Source: Diploscapter coronatus (Eukaryota > Nematoda > Chromadorea > Rhabditida > Rhabditidae). From it: a stretch of 64,000 nt of DNA. The position numbers and the translations under genes are program-made. Shown in pieces: positions 22,463-36,500 of the stretch. The notes under the pieces were generated by a model that saw nothing but the letters and a program-made list of their open reading frames with translations, had not been told where the DNA came from and searched no databases. Position 1 is the first letter of the stretch, and every line of letters starts with the position of its first letter. The stretch covers positions 27,667,249 to 27,731,248 of the forward strand of contig OZ038423.1 of assembly GCA_964036155.1 (NCBI GenBank), read 5' to 3'.

Positions 22463-25400
22463 TCATGAGTCAGACGACGAGAAGAAGAAGTCGTGCAGGA
22501 GTACAGTGCGCCTGTGTTCAGCCCTGGCCATGGTCGATGACAGCACCGACTTCGAATTCGAGTCCGCTCGCTCCACGTCCCACGCCAACTCTTCGACGTC
22601 TTTCTCAAGTTGGGCCTGTTGATATTCGAACTGAAAATATAGGTTTCATAATTTTCATAAACTGTCAATATTTCAATAGTTGCAATTTATTGGGTTACAG
22701 TGTGTGAGCTAATTATGATGGATTTTAAATTTGGTTTCAATTGAATTTCGAGTTAGTGTGACCGGTTTTACGGAATTAAAAATAGTTTTTTTAAATCTAT
22801 TCTTCGTGTAAGCTTCAGAAAAGTAACTAACAACTTTCTTCAAAGACAAATAATTCCTTAGTTAATCGCTTTTTAGAAATATCAAATTTAATTTCAATTT
22901 GATCTTCCTTCAAAACCGTTGAAATTTCGGTCTTTCGGTTCGGTGCGGAACTAATCATGAGACGGTCTACTAGCGCAGAGATTAAACCGATTTCGCAGAG
23001 AAATAGGAAAATGTTAGAGATAACACATTTAAAGAGGTTGAAAGAAAAAGAAGTGTAAAAATATTGAATGTTTCTAGAGAAAGAAAACGAGTTTAGAGTA
23101 TAGAGTTTGAAGAGAGGTAAGATGAAGAGCAAAACATAAAGAGTATAAATTTTAGGAGAATAAAGAGAAAAATAAAGCCAAATTTTGAGATTAGCCGAGA
23201 TTAAGTCGTTGCAAATAGCGATAATCTTCACACAAAACTCGCGCAATTAGGGGAAAAATCACCATTTTTAGAGAGAACGGAAAAATTGGAGACGAAAAAG
23301 AAAATATCTTTTAGAAAAATTAGAGATCAAAGGAAAAGAAAGCAAAAATTCCCTTTGTTATTGAGCATAAGCCCAGATCTCTAATTTAAGGGTTTCTTTC
23401 GGGATTAAAAACAAGTGAAAAGAAAGAGTAGAGGATGTTTGATCAACCTATTTCAGAGAATTTCAACTTTATAAGTAAATATAATAATTAACTCATTATA
23501 ATGAAGCTAGAAATTGTATACAATTTAATGGTTTCCTTGGAACATATTTTGAAAGTGACATATATTAAGCTCATTATTAACGCGGGTAGAAATCCTATCT
23601 CATTTTATAACTTTCTTGAAATATCCAATTTTGAGTTCAAAATTCTTTTTCACCGTTCGCTATTTGTATTTAAAAAATTAGGCGCGAAATTTTCAGGTAA
23701 TTCCTTGTCATTAGAAAAGCAAAATGTTCATGCATAATGGGATGTCAAATTCTTTCTAATCTTGAAAAATTTAGTGAAGAAAGTGGGGACCTAATAGATT
23801 GTTTATTGCGAGATTTTTGCCATACTCAAAAGAAGATAAGGAATTTTTATAGAATCCTTAATGTTTCAGTTTAATCATTCGATTAGCAAGGTATAAAGAA
23901 ACCTTCGGTTTTCATATGATTTTGAAATTATTTTTTAAGTCACCAAGATATTTTAACGTTATTTTTTTAAAGCGAAATCGGACTAACCAAGTTCTTGCTG
24001 GGTGAACCTTCCATGTAGTACGCGAAGGGGTATGTGTATTGTAGCGTGTATCTGCACTTAGTCAACAAAGTTGCCGCCCGATGCAGGTATTGCCAGTCGA
24101 TCCACGTGCCGTCGTGTTCGTTCACCTGAAAATAGTATTTTTAGAAGAAGCTAATAAAAACTTAGGCAAGCTTTCAAAAATCGATTTTTTCAATGCTTTA
24201 AACAAAATTTAGCGGGGTCACATTAAACCAAAAATGGAATCTAGTTCTCGAAAAAGATTACCTTTCTTCAAAAAATAATAATAAAAGTCTACCTTTTCGT
24301 CAATCTTTTTCCGGATTTTCTCCCTGAGTTGTTCTTCCAGCCGCAAGCTCCTTTTGTGGTTTTCGTATCGCTCGAAGTAGTGCTGAACATGAATTTAAGA
24401 TTAAAAGAAAGGTAGAAAATAACGTGGTTGTATGAAGTTAAAAACAGTAATAGATGATAACTAAAATCATTATTTTTCATAGAAAAACTTTAGCATTAAC
24501 TCCGTGCAAACATAAAATTAACATGCTCCTAAAAATAAAAATCTAAGTTCTACTCTCAGAAGGGGGATCCCTAATATCTACACTTACGAGATATTTCTCG
24601 AGTGCTCTTCTGGCCTTGACGTGATTGGCCTCTGCAGCTACTGAGGGATTCTCCTTGTAGCGACTGCACTCGTAGTACTCGGAGCCGTGCGTCTTCCAGT
24701 CGCCGAAACACATCCAGCAGAAATGGTGACTAGAAAAGTCATATTTTATGCTTTTCTTCAATGGGTTTTTTCAATAAATTTTTAAACTTTGACTTTGAAA
24801 TATTCAATTTTCGATATTTTTGTTTAACTTTATCTAGTTTTATTTTTTATAAGTTATCCTTACCGACACTTGGCGCACTGCATGTGATTGCAGCCGCCAT
24901 TTTTCTCGATGCACGAGTGACATTGGGGACAGTCCTTGGTGTGAGCACTGCAAATATTTTGGATCAGTTTTAAAAATAGCATATTTTATCAGAAAGTTCC
25001 AGAACGTTCGATACCAGTTTCTTCAGGTATCAACTAAAAAGCTTTTCAGGATAATTTTGTTTCAAAATAAATAGAAAATGCAGGAAAATAAGAATCTTAA
25101 CTACTAAGAGCTCCTGCGTCTGCCAAGTAATCAAATGGAGTAGATTTTCTTCCAACCTGATATAATTGGCGGTTTCTGAATCGTCCGCACATTTGATGAG
25201 CCATTTACGAATCACATCACAGCGAGTCGGAGCGTGGTAGTCGTATCCGCAACGGACACTGAAATAGCATTTTTGCTTTAATAAAATAATAAGTTTCAGG
25301 AATTTCATAAATTCTGAGATAGAAAAGGCGGTCCGTTAAAGAACATTACGTTTCCATTTCAAGTAATCGATTAAACGAATTTCAAAAATCATGTGTCAAA

Positions 25401-27883
25401 GGAACATAATAAATTCTCCACAACATATCATTCAATTGAATGGCGAAATAGTTACTAAAAATTCAATTTTGCTTACCAAAAAGACGTCTGGCAATTTGTG
25501 CAAGTGACCCGTTTGGCCTTCTTCTCCTTTGAGAATACGACCACCGGACAGTCCTTTCCAGAGCAGAACTTCAGATGTGGGTGTGACTCGACGTAGTCGC
25601 GGAACAGAAAATTTTCATACCTCAAAACAATAATCGATAAAACTCTATTTCAATTTAATTAAAATCGTGTGTAAGTAGTGATAAAGGCAAATGAATCAAG
25701 TCAAATAACATTCCTATGGAATATATTCAAACATTTCTTTCTTTTATATTAAGAAAAGCTTACAAATGAGGGATCATTCTGACAAGATAATTTTCATTAT
25801 TTACTGTCTTGAAACCTAATTCAAATAGATTCGAGAAAGTTTCAGATAAGATTTGTTTGGATGATCTCTATACTGTTTATCGGCAAGTTTTCTAGGATTT
25901 TGTTGATATAAAATTTTCCTGTAACCTATTCAAAACTTCTTTCAGATAATTTTAACATGGTTCTTTGAAAGGACATTATTGAATTTTGAATATTTTGAAT
26001 GTAAATTTTTATTGTAACCTATTTCAAGATTCACTTACTTCGCTCTGAGTGCAGGTTTGTCCGAAAGAACGTCCAAAACGAACGCAGGTGTGCAAAGTGA
26101 TCGGCATGTCGAGTGCATACAATCAATACGAGAAGCGATTCCATCGGACAGCCTGGGATTTGAAAAGTAAATTAACAAATATTTAGATGTTTCAAGAAAA
26201 ATTTTAAACAAATTCGACATATTCCAGATGTTTTATAGTGCGATGTATAAAATAAAGAAGATTCAAAATGAAAGCAAACTCCATGTTTCAAAGGTTCTTC
26301 AAAAAACCATTTGCAATTCTAAAAACGGCTGGCGTTCTTCATAAAGTTCATAAATCATGAAAAATAAGTTTCAAAATTTTGCCAATTGCTTTCAAATTTT
26401 CATTCATTCGCTAGATATTTTCGAGTACTCTATCCAATCAGAAATCCTCTAGGAGCCAGGCCTACTTTCAAGTTTTTTGAAAAAAAGGTCTTTATCTCGA
26501 AGGTTTTATAAAACTCAAAGAAAATTTGATCTATTTTCCGATATTCACTCTCAAAATAATCAAATTGTCACTGCATCTAAAATTATTTGCAGCCCAAAAA
26601 TCCTACCTATTTTCGATATGCGCTCTCCAGCAGAGAATGCAGAACTTGTGTCCGCAGTTGAGTTGTCGCATGGTGTCCTTCCTGTGGTCGCATGCACACA
26701 CCTCGCACTCCATCACACTATTCCCACTGCATGGACTCCGGTTACGATCTGAATTCCAATGAGCTCAAAACTACTAATTGTTTGAAGTTTTTTTCTAACT
26801 TAATTAGTGATCTCTTTTATTATCTTTCCTTTCTAGCGAGTTTGTAATTGAAAAAAAAGATTCACGCTAGTTTGAAAGTCACCATTTCTTTTCAAAATCG
26901 AACAATTTTAACCGATTCGTCAGATTACTGTTTTAGCATAAAAATTTTTTAATCACTAACGTTCATCATATCCAGTAACAATACCACATGCGGCTAGGGT
27001 CGAGTTTTCGTCGCGCCTCAACATTTCCACGAGCTGAAATTCGTTAAATTTCTATGTTTCATCAAATTCATAAATAGGACTTTGAATAGGCGTTATGATC
27101 TCGTGACACTATGACGCTATTTTAAAATATCATTTTTTTACAAAAACAAACAAAATTCGAAATCTTATTTTCTAGCAAAGTCACCCCAATTTCTAAATTA
27201 TGTCATTTTATCTGAAACGGGTGAGCTTTCGAGAAATCGTTAGAAAAGGAATATCCCCAACCTTAGTGACATCCCACTCATTGGCGTGCAGGAGCATTCT
27301 AGCGACTACGGGGGGTATCGAGGCGCTTTCCACGAGAGCGGCCACCGTCTCGTTCAGAATTCGTTCCACCTGAAATTGAAACATTGTGGGTGAAGAAATG
27401 ACTTAAATACCCCCACTTATTGCCGCCTACTAGCCAACTCAAATTATTCCTTCATCACTCTAATTATCAATCGACTAGGATAATTATCTTCCGATTACCT
27501 GATAGGCATCTAGACACTCGCACTCGGCATCTTCCATATCGTCTTTCTTAGGCATCGCCAGTTCGTCCATTTCCCCGTCATCCTCGTAGTAGTCCCCTGA
27601 AGCTAGAGTATTCTTCAGAAGGAATGATTGCGGTAGTTGAATGTTTTAGATTACATGTGGCAGTTGTCTGCTCATTCAATTTCAACAACAAGAATTTATT
27701 CCCACATCTCATTGAAACGTACCAAAGTGAAACTTATCAAAATTATAAACTTTTTGGAGACGGATATACAAATTTTCAGGAATAGAAGACTAAAATTGAT
27801 CAAAGTCTCCTAATTTTAGATAAAAAATCCCGCTCACCATCATTGTCCTCCTCCAGCGACATGTTCTCGTCCTCGTCATCCAT
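22463..27883 (-). CDS. ARIH1 / ari-1: Ariadne-1-type RBR E3 ubiquitin ligase
   Basis: Thirteen exons, 482 residues: 27838-27883, 27499-27596, 27262-27369, 26961-27033, 26607-26748, 26039-26152, 25477-25620, 25157-25258, 24864-24947, 24588-24729, 24293-24382, 23988-24125, 22463-22630. An acidic N terminus ([15 protein letters not shown]) precedes a UBA-like region. RING1 begins near Cys123 (CEVC, then [10 protein letters not shown]). IBR is near residues 190-250 ([21 protein letters not shown]). The Rcat domain is [19 protein letters not shown], where Cys295 aligns with the catalytic thioester cysteine of HHARI, followed by [19 protein letters not shown]. The C-terminal Ariadne helices follow. 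Ariadne ligases work with UbcH7-type E2s and, in animals, with neddylated cullin-RING ligases. The ending [17 protein letters not shown] is shorter and different from human ARIH1. The last intron (22631-23987) is unusually long. Confidence 0.96.
22975..23345. repeat. Purine-rich tract in the last Ariadne intron
   Basis: Plus strand is rich in GAGA/GAAA words with few pyrimidine runs, similar in texture to the tracts at 6240, 19540 and 28325. It occupies about a quarter of the 1.36 kb intron; no exon seen there. Confidence 0.5.
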
Positions 27884-27938
27884 TTTCTTTGGCAACGTAC
27901 TGGTTTTACACCGGGAGATATCGATCGAATTTGATCTC

Positions 27939-27941
27939 CTG
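27939..27941 (-). promoter_or_regulatory. Putative spliced-leader acceptor of the Ariadne gene
   Basis: Minus-strand GATGTTTCCAG, 55 bases before the ATG at 27883. Confidence 0.5.
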
Positions 27942-30560
27942 GAAACATCGATTTTTCACAAATTCACGGAAAAAATCGATTTTCAACTTGAAAGGAAAAG
28001 GAAAATTGATAATTGACTTGATTGACAAGTAGCGTGAAATTAATACTTGGAAAGCTCATCCCATTTTCCCCTATTATTGACATCTAGTTCTTCAAAATGG
28101 GCGCATTTTCCACATGTTTGATGGGCGAACTTTCCAAGAGAATGGAAAAATAGAAAATTCCGGAATAGTAGAGTGAGAAAAATGATTGTTTTAAAAAGTT
28201 CACCCTTTCCTATGTTGTCATCAGTTTTTCAAAATGGGTGAATTTTTCTAATTTTATGAGGTGCACTTTTCAACAAAATCTAGAAATCGAAAATTCCGGA
28301 ACAAGGTGAAAAAACCGAGTAAAATTGCGCATTGAATGAAGGAAAGTGTGTATGTGGTGGAATCGAAGCAGATGACTGCATGAAGAAGCTGGGAAAATAC
28401 TACTTGAAAATGAGAGGGGGAAAAGAATTGGACGGAGAAATAGCACACAAAATTAATAGAGTGAAAAGAAGAAGAAGGCCAGAGAACACTGAAAATGAAG
28501 AGAGAGGCGAGAAAGGAAAAGAATGGCAGGAAATAGAGAGGTAAAGAAGAGAGGAAAGGAGCGAAAGATAAATTACGCGTAAGAATAAAACAGGAAAAGA
28601 GGCGGCAAAGCAAATTAGCGAGAAACGTCGACGTGCCAAATTTAGAACGTTTAATCTCTTTAATTCCGAAGAAAAGGTAATTGGTTAGGCTTTCTAAAGC
28701 AATAAAAAGTTCGAATTCAAAATGAGATCAATTTCTAAAGTTTTTTTCATGAAATTTTCAATTTCAAAAAATTAAATCATTTTCAAAAGGACATCTTTTT
28801 ATGAATAGGACGAATTTGCAAGAAAAATACAATCGCGCCTGAAACAACGCCAATTGAAAGAAAGCGAAAGAAAAAATGATCGAAATAATTGCCGTCTAGG
28901 TTGTGAAAACCTATTCTTGTTGTGCCCCCCTTCGTGTAAAACAGGTTCAAATGTTTATTTTCATGTCTTTGCTTGGAATATGAGGGTAAAAAAGAAAAAA
29001 AAGGCGCGAAAATCGACCATCAGCTATCATTCTATACACTTCAAATCGAATAAAAACCGACTGATACTTTTGAAATAAGTAAAAATCACGCACTTGTGCC
29101 CCCTCTTTTCAAAGAATGACTAAAGGCAGTGGGGATACTCTCGTCGCTCTGCGAATCGAGCCTCGTGCAAGCGCAGTCATGCAGTAACCGATAGGAAAAA
29201 GTCATATCGATTAGTCGCTGCACTGTACCCGATTTTCTAATTCTTTCGCATTTTTGTTACTTGATCGAATCGATGAATAGAAACAACGCAGTTTACTCAT
29301 CTCGCCCACTGCCATTTATGCTTTTCTTTTTTTATCGACTTTGAAAAGAGAGCGCATGCGTTACGCGTCATTTTACTCCATTTTTTGCAAAAAAATCTCG
29401 TAGAAAATGGTACAAGGAATTTAAGAGTAAAATGGCATATACTGAAAATCATTGAATTCTTGTCTAAATCTGGAACAAAAATGATTTCCAGCCTAAAATA
29501 CAACTCAAATAACAATAAACTAACGGTAAAGAATAAAATAATAGATAAAAAGATGAAAATACTAGGCTGAAATTCAGCGTAAATGAGTAACTCGAGCGCA
29601 TGCTTTGAAACAAAAAGGAACCTATTTTTCCCGTGATTTTTCTTCCTTGAGTTACGTCACTCCCTGGTAAGTCGTCCATTTTCAAATACTAGAGAATCCG
29701 GGTAAAAATGTGTTCTGCTTTTCAAAAAGTTCCAAAACTTTGAAAAGAAATCAGGAAAATCTTTATCTTTGTACTTCGAATTTTCAAAATCCGAACTCAG
29801 TCCAGTCATTTTTCGAAACTCACTTGATTTTTGAGATGATCTAGATTTTCGAAGTGCGAAAATTCAAAATCTGGTATAATTTTGGATATTTCCAGCTCAT
29901 TTTATGAGTTCATAAAACTCGCGGATTTTTTCTTCGAATATGAATTTCAAAACATGTGCTCTAAAATCGCTAAACTTCGAGGGGAATTTCTAAGATGATC
30001 ATTGATCAATATATAGAGGGATAGAATGATGAGAATAAGCTAGGAAAATCAAGAAAAGCTCCTATTTTCTAAAAGCGTCAAATCTTTAAAGTGCTGGTTC
30101 TAAGCTAAATGAAATGAGCTTAGGGGCTATTGTGACTAGGGACCCATTTTTTAATTCGGTAAACTCTTGGATCTTCGAGGAAAAAATCGAATTTAGAGTA
30201 ACTTGGCGGAACACAAACTGAAAACACCTTTAGCCAAAAGCTTACCATATTTACAAGGAGCCTACATAAATTAGTTTTCGGCATTTAGAGTAACTGGTTT
30301 TAAAATTAGCAAGAACCTCATGGTTTTCTAGAGCAAAATAACAAACAATGGGCAAAAATAAGAATGAAAAACGAATTTTTGAACGAGTTGCTCTACAAAT
30401 TAAAAAGGATAGAAAGAAAAAATGAATCTAAAATTAGCTTACAGTTACACAGAAAGAGATCGTTTGAACGTGTTGGTTCCGTGTTTTGTCTGACTTTTAC
30501 TGATTTTTCCGGAATTTTTGGATTAAAAAAGATTTCAGAATTTTCCGGAGCGTTTTCCAT
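27942..30560. other. Intergenic region between Ariadne and DRP1
   Basis: 2.6 kb without a recognised gene. It holds a purine tract (28325-28600) and a GC-richer islet at 29125-29205 with self-complementary words. The open frame at 30364-30621 overlaps the last DRP1 exon on the opposite strand and is a shadow. Confidence 0.55.
28325..28600. repeat. Purine-rich tract
   Basis: Plus strand dominated by GAGA, GGAAAA and GAAGAAG words. The long frames on both strands here (28254-28639) are by-products of the composition. Confidence 0.55.
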
Positions 30561-33500
30561 CTACCAGAGTTGCGTCTCACGAACTTCCGAAATGATCAAA
30601 CTCGCCTGGTTCAGGGCCTGAAAATTGATTTTTAAAAAGTAACTAAAATTAGATGTTTAAAAATTCTATTGAATTCGTGGTTTGAAGTATTTTAAAAATT
30701 CAAAACTCCTACGTCTCGAAATAAGCCATAAATTGATCTTTTTTCAGAGAAGATAATCGATCATGTTTGTAGACTCAATGAAAGAGAAAATATTGGTTCT
30801 TTCAATAAGTTAAGTTCTTGAAAGTTTTAAAGTCATCGCTCTCTAACTTTAAAGTTATTTCGCAATCTTCAGCTAAAAATAGTGGGAGGAAAATGCGCAC
30901 TAATTTGTTGAATTTCAATAAATTATTGGATAACCCAATACTTTGAAAAGAAGCTAACCTTCATGGTTTCCAAGGTCTCCCGCCTTCTCTGAGCCATGTC
31001 CTCGGTTTCGGCCAGCAAGTCATCCAGCAGTTCCGATTGATAGAGCTGCCTTACTAGTTCGGATTGAAGGTTATCCTGAAGAATTCGAATTTTTGAAAAA
31101 AACAATCCTCATTTTTAAAATTCTTAATTTCATAAAAATGCAAGTTTTCATAACCTTGTAGAAGAAATAGGAGAAGAACTAAAATTTGTATAAAATTTTG
31201 TCTAAAAATGAACTTTAGCAAATAAAATAAATTAGAATTTGAACACATTCCCTACCCTCACAAAATTGACCATGAAATGCATGATGGCCTTGGGCACGCT
31301 GTCCTGGATGCCCTTACGCACGATCACGAAATAGCTGCGAATTAGGCGTTCTGGAAAATTTTGGTTTGGGGAGACTTGCAATAGAATTTAGCAGAGAATA
31401 TTTCGAAACTGTTTTGAAGTTGTTCAATCATTTTACTTATGTCATAAGCCTTACTGCCATGGTAACTTCATCCAAGTAATTGAATAATTGTTAATTTAAT
31501 TAGGAAACTCCTTTTATCAGAGATTTGGTTAGAAATCTCGAAATAGATTTTATTTCAAAGACTCTAGAAGGAGTTGCCTATCTTATGACTGAATTTCCAC
31601 CAAAAAGTAAATAATCTGATTATAGAATGTGTTTGTTATTTGATTTTAACTATACCTGCCTTGAAACAAATGAAAATTATACAGATATAAACAGTCTTAA
31701 AGATATTTTTTTAAATGTTAGTTGTAAACAATTAGTAATGTATTACCATAGTGAACCAAGACTTGTTATATCAATTCATTTTGAAATCTACAAAAAGCAA
31801 CCTTCAAATTCAGCTTTATCAATATCTTGAAAATCTCACCAATGATACTGCAGTCCCTCTGCTCCCTGGACGTGAGTTTCCTCGCCAAAGGTTTGTCCGG
31901 AACGTCGGGAAGGAAGTTGGCCGCGGTTGGGGTGCTTCCGTTTTCAGAGGGTGCAGCTCCTGAGAATTTAAACATTTTCAGAATCAAATTTCACATGTTT
32001 CAGAAAAATCGATAAAACACTTCTGTATTAAAAACCATATTGATTGCCTATTCAGCATTTCAAAACCAAAGATGCTCCTTTTTCTCAAATTTCGAAACAT
32101 TCATAGTTTACATAAGTTGCAAAAACTAGTAAAAACAATTTGCTAAGACGAATAGTTGATATGTGTGGATAAGTTTTTTTTTTTAATTTCGTTTTAAAAA
32201 ATCTCACCGTCATTCGTTTGTTTGACTGGTTGGGAGAAGAAACTGGCGAGAATTCCGCCACTTGCGGACGCAGCGCCGTTCGTCGGACCTGGACGATTTA
32301 AGGCCAGACCCACCGTGATCCCGTTCAACTGTTCCGAAACTACCTGAACTTCTTAACTCTTGAAAAAGCCTTCTTCCTTCGAAAGCAAACTTTCCATATT
32401 AGTTCCTTAAAAACTTCAACAGTAATAATTTTCCTTGCTGTTAAGAATTCAAGATTTTGAACTTTAAAAATATGATTTTTATCGGAGAAAGGTAGAGTTT
32501 TTAATTTATCAAAAAACCGATTTGATTTGCTTTAAAAATCAAAGATTGGTTTTGAAAAGGAATAATTTCCGAAGAAAAAGGTCCGACCTGATCTCCATTC
32601 ATAACGGACGGAGGCTGTTCGGAAACACCCCTCTGCCGATGCCGCTTGTCGTCCAAGTTTATCTCGTCCTTGATCAAGTTCACCAGGCTAGCCTAAAACT
32701 TGTTTTATTAAAAAGGTATTTTTCAATTTTTCTCGAAATATTGATTTTAACGAACACTCATTTGCCTAGCAAATTATAGGAGAAAATTATGGCAATTTCA
32801 AAGAATCCTAAAACGTATTTTTTCATTTTCTAAATAATAAAATCACAAATAAAGTGAGAATGAAGTCGCTTTACCGAAAAGACTTTTCAAGATGAATATG
32901 AAACATTTCCGAAACTTACATCAGACGCGAATTCCGGATGTTTGGTGTTGATGTAGGCGAGCTCGATGGCCACCAGGTTCTCAACTAACTCGTTCGTGGG
33001 CCTATATTTAAACATTTGAAAACAATAATTGAAAAATGATGAAAACAGAAGATCTTGCTTTTTATCAATATTTTCTCCGATGTTTGCAAGTTTCGTCAAT
33101 TTTTAACAAAGAAAAATGGATGAATTTTCAAGAAGAACGAAGCTGGAAGGCTTAATCTTCTGCCTTTTGAGAATTTCATATACTTCAGAGGAAATATAGT
33201 GATGATAAAGGAAAAATGGGTAAATTTTCCAAAATATGCAAAAATTTTAAGGCTCTAGATTTTGTTTTAATTTTACCTGAGCCTTTCCTTGAGCACGCCG
33301 CTCACGACTTCATTGATCTTGTCATAGAGACGGGGGAAACGAAGCATTTCTTGCTGAAAAATAGATAGGTTCCAAATGACTCTCAAAACAGAAGATAAAA
33401 ATTACAATCGCTTGGAGATGGGATAAATTTATAAAAAAAGAAAAAACCATGTTTTCCGACCTGAGTAGTGGACCCGCAATGCTGGACCATTCTCTGCAGC

Positions 33501-36500
33501 TCCTCGTGGACTAGCTCGACACACCGCAGACTCGGCTCCTCTAACCTCTGAATTTGCCTCTTCACCAGCAACTCGAACGAGACCTCGGGGACGAACAGCG
33601 CGTGGCGGGTGCCCTGAGATTTCAAATTAATTATTTTATGGCTAAATCTTCTCCAACATTCAATAATTGATTAGTTTTTTTAAACCATTCAAACCAATTT
33701 GAAACTTTGCAAATATTCTTTCTTTTATTTTCTATCCTAGGTTTTAAAATGTTTATAAATGCCTATTTAAAGCAACGTGAGTGCTAGCATATCTAAGTTT
33801 TTAGAGAAATCAATAGTCCCAATTTCCCCTACCGTAGCATTTCTGATGGCAGTGAGAATGTCCATTTGAGTGAGGTTCTCGAGCGGATTGATGCACTCCA
33901 GACTGCGGCCGAACGTCTCGTGGAAAATGTAGCAAATTCGTGCTCCACCACATCTGACAATTAAGCACTAGAAATTATTCTCAAATAAGCTTCAAGAAAG
34001 TCGATAATTTAATGAAAACATCTTGTTGTAAGATATATGTTGAAAGCTCTTTTGTCTGAAAAATATCCAAGTAGCGCGACTCAATAAGTTTCAGGGAATT
34101 AACCAATACGTTATGCAAGTTACATCTAATATTCGTAAGAAATCGTTGTTTATAAAAAATGAAGACACGTTCTAAGAAAACAAAAGAAACTCACAACTCG
34201 GTGGTTTCAATATTCCTCGAAGTCCCGTCTATCGTCGAGGTGTAGGCGGTTGCGAATCGAGTTATAATTTGTAGCAGGGTACGGTTTTTGTCTTCCTTAA
34301 TTTTTTTTTCGAATATTTCAACAATCTTGCTCTTCACAACCTGCTATTTTTACTTGTTTATTTCACCTCTTCAAAACTCGATCTTTTCCTGAGTATTCGG
34401 AAATTTCGTAACTTTATGGAATAATATGTAAAAGTTAAGAGGGTAAAGAACTGCACAATTTTTCAAACCTTCAAGTTACGGGATTTCCGAATTGCTTCTT
34501 CGTTCATCAAAACTTAGAAATAAAAAAAAATAATAACAAGGAAAAAACCTTACCACAGGCTCTCCAAAAGCGATCAAGTCCGCTTGGCATTGCGCGTTCA
34601 TAATCGAAACTCGAGCTTTCAGAGCAGGCAGACAGTTGCGAATATGGTGCATCAGGAGCTGAAAATATTGAATTTAAAATAATTTGTGGAAAATAAACAA
34701 AACGTTTCATAAAACAAATGTTTTTTAGTATATATACCTAAATCGTATCGTAGCCATTATCAAAAATCTAACTTTTAAAAAATATACTTCATAAATTACA
34801 TATAAGAAAAACAAGTTTTCATCTTTAGTGTACAATATTATATCGTCACTTATCAAAAATGCAAAAATTTTCTATTCTTCAAATGCATTTCACAAAACAT
34901 TAAATAAACTGGCATTCTATTCGTCGCTGCATCCAAATAGAATCTTGAAGATATTTCAATTCTTACCAAATAAATTCAATCTACTCAATCACATTTTGTT
35001 TCAAACAGCCCTCATAAGAGTTAAGAAAAAGCACAGTCCAATGGGATTTTATCTGATTTGGTTAAAAATCGACTAACCATATTTAACTTCTTTGCCAAAT
35101 ATGGGGTTCCATTTCTGCTGGCCAGCGTGGGGTACTTCTTTTGTAGAAAGTGCTGTTCGTCTTTGATCGCCTCCTGGATCGGCTTTCCGTCGTTGATTGC
35201 TTGCTGAAATCAAAATTCATCAAAAATTTTCCGAAAAAACATGCATTCTAAATGTTTTGTCTGCAGAATGGCATTTCTACAAACATTTTCAAGTAAAAAT
35301 TATCCACTATACGTTCTTTTTTCTAAATAAAATAGACGTATTTTGAAAGTTTAGAAGAAAAGTAATTTCGATAAAAATGCCTACCTGAGACCGATTAACG
35401 ATTCCGATAATTCCGAGTTTGACCGGCACGACTTTCCCCATCAGCACGTCCATCGCGTCCGTGCCCTGGTCCATCAAATCAAGCTTTGTCAGCACTGCGA
35501 GAGTTCGCTGGCCTGAAACGCATTTTTGATGTTTCCGAAGTTTATAAATCTCATAATCATTATTCTCAATAGTCCATGAATGTTGATTTTATAGCAACCT
35601 CTATAAAACTGGAATCTATAACATAAGACATAGAAAATAGGCCTTTATAGATTTCAAAAATTAATTAAATTTTCCGTTAACATTGAAAAATCATTGGCAT
35701 ATGGATTGAGTCATATTTATATCAAAACTTCTCATTATTACTATCAGGAAAGATTTCAGCAAAATTTTCGTAAAAGAAAAATTACGAATAAAAATCTACC
35801 ATCAGAATCGACTTGTCTGGCGAGTTTCATGGGTTCGGAAGTGGCGAAGTCCTGGTTGGCTGGGGTGACGGCAAGAACGATCGAGGACGGGTTCGAGATG
35901 TACGAGAGAATCATATCGCGGATCTGCTCCTGAAAACTTATTTTTTGTACCTTTGTTTAAGAATGGGGCAGTACAATGGTGCTTGCATTTATTTTCGTTT
36001 TTCATGAAAATGTCTTAAAAGAGATCTCAAAAACTTGAAACTTATTTCATTTATCATAAAAACCTCACTTCAATATTGGAAGGCTGATCTCCAACTGGGA
36101 CTTTGGTGATTCCGGGCAAATCGACGAGCGACAGGGAGACGACTCGGTGCGAGAAGATCTTCAGACTGATCGGCATCGGGGAGATTCCTGAAACACTTTT
36201 TTGTTAAATTCTTCATTTCAGAAAGAAAGAATTTATCCTGATATTTCCCCCTTGATTCTTCAGGTGTGGAAAGTCAATTTAATACTGAATGATTTTTTTT
36301 CTCTAAAGTTAAAATCTAGCTTGAATTTTTATTTTTCTCTGGTTTTAAGAAAAAATCGATTTCCAACCTTTATTAACCCCGGTGACCCGCTCAGTCTCAT
36401 GCTCGATTTCCCTCCTGACGAGAGCGAAATCCTCGAACACCTTGCTGCCCGTGTGCTCGAACATCGCCCAGTCGTCCTTGATCAAACCTCCTGAAAAATT

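Noticed and set aside
22465..22707. Plus-strand open frame of 80 codons
   Set aside because: It is the complement of the last Ariadne exon, whose minus-strand translation matches the family.
28254..28639. Long open frames on both strands
   Set aside because: Produced by the purine/pyrimidine bias of the tract; low-complexity translations and no splice context.
29125..29205. GC-richer islet considered as an snRNA or other small RNA gene
   Set aside because: No Sm site, no snRNA consensus and no tRNA arms could be found on either strand.
31627..31830. Plus-strand open frame inside a DRP1 intron
   Set aside because: AT-rich intronic frame without motif, acceptor or donor support.
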